A DNA stretch of 6,700 nucleotides from positions 1-6,700 of the forward strand of contig DAOWJG010000166.1 of the NCBI GenBank assembly GCA_030640485.1, read 5' to 3'. The notes below the pieces were generated by a model. It had not been told where the DNA came from. It ran no database searches and saw only the letters and a program-made list of their open reading frames with translations. Positions 6,508-6,700 of the stretch are shown here, in pieces; the first letter of the stretch is position 1; every line of letters begins with the position of its first letter. The DNA comes from Dehalococcoidales bacterium. Lineage in GTDB: Bacteria; Chloroflexota; Dehalococcoidia; Dehalococcoidales; UBA5760. The translations under genes were made by a program, and so were the position numbers.

Positions 6508-6700
6508 CTATTCAACGGTAAAGGGCACACCTAACTCTTCTTTGCCATCTGCATACAGCACTACCTTATATTCACCTCCTGGCCATCCAGGATCAGGCCT
6601 CTCCAGTGAGAAACCAACATATCTTGTGCCCTCAGTAATCACGCTAAATTCATCAATGATATAGTCAGTCACGCCCTCCGCCTCACCTTCTATATATATC
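6508..6700 (-). CDS. C-terminal end of an unrecognised protein; 5' part outside window
   Basis: A minus-strand frame is open from the window edge (first complete codon 6699-6697) to a TAG stop at 6510-6508, giving 63 residues. It includes TRYVGFSLERPDPGWPGG followed by EYKVVLYADGKEELGVPFTVE at the C terminus. Alternating hydrophobic and polar residues, the GWPGGEYKVVLY turn-strand pattern and the FTVE ending suggest a beta-sandwich or Ig-like C-terminal domain, as found at the ends of some secreted or lipoprotein-like bacterial proteins. No signal peptide or anchor can be judged because the N terminus is missing. The fragment is acidic, with no Cys or His. It is on the same strand as pheS and is followed by a hairpin. 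I do not recognise the family, and the fold is inferred from pattern only. Confidence 0.75.
   Translation of the reverse strand, partial: IYIEGEAEGVTDYIIDEFSVITEGTRYVGFSLERPDPGWPGGEYKVVLYADGKEELGVPFTVE

Overview
The window looks like ordinary chromosomal DNA from a free-living bacterium. It carries two aminoacyl-tRNA synthetase loci, an acyl-CoA dehydrogenase homologue and the end of an unrecognised gene. Bacterial-type ProRS with an inserted editing domain and split PheS/PheT show that the host is a bacterium. The unusual acyl-CoA dehydrogenase, the general protein style and the moderate base composition would fit an anaerobic Chloroflexota/Dehalococcoidia lineage. That assignment is a judgement from protein flavour, not something the sequence proves.

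Layout: 1-1199 (+) is the 3' two-thirds of proS, whose 5' end lies outside the window. It converges on a minus-strand acyl-CoA dehydrogenase gene (1260-2642) across a 60-bp AT-rich gap with no clear terminator. That gene starts with TTG behind a strong AGGAGG site. Upstream of it, about 100 bp hold a weak candidate promoter flanked by two copies of an 8-bp word. Then come pheT (2742-5147) and pheS (5195-6235), both on the minus strand and in the order pheS-pheT when read in the direction of transcription.

The stretch 6236-6507 is non-coding and is the most informative regulatory DNA here. It holds a near-consensus sigma-70 promoter (TTGACC, 17 bp, TATAAT) reading toward pheS. Between that promoter and pheS is a hairpin followed by a T-rich tract, which looks like a leader terminator or attenuator. 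Upstream of the promoter is a second, longer hairpin flanked by 8-bp direct repeats. Beyond it, 6508-6700 (-) encodes the last 63 residues of a protein that runs off the window.

ProRS and PheRS charge tRNA-Pro and tRNA-Phe, and both retain the domains expected for editing of mischarged tRNA. The most notable protein is the acyl-CoA dehydrogenase homologue, which appears to lack the catalytic glutamate at both positions where the family normally carries it. I see no CRISPR array, phage, insertion sequence, defence system, tRNA or rRNA gene in the window.
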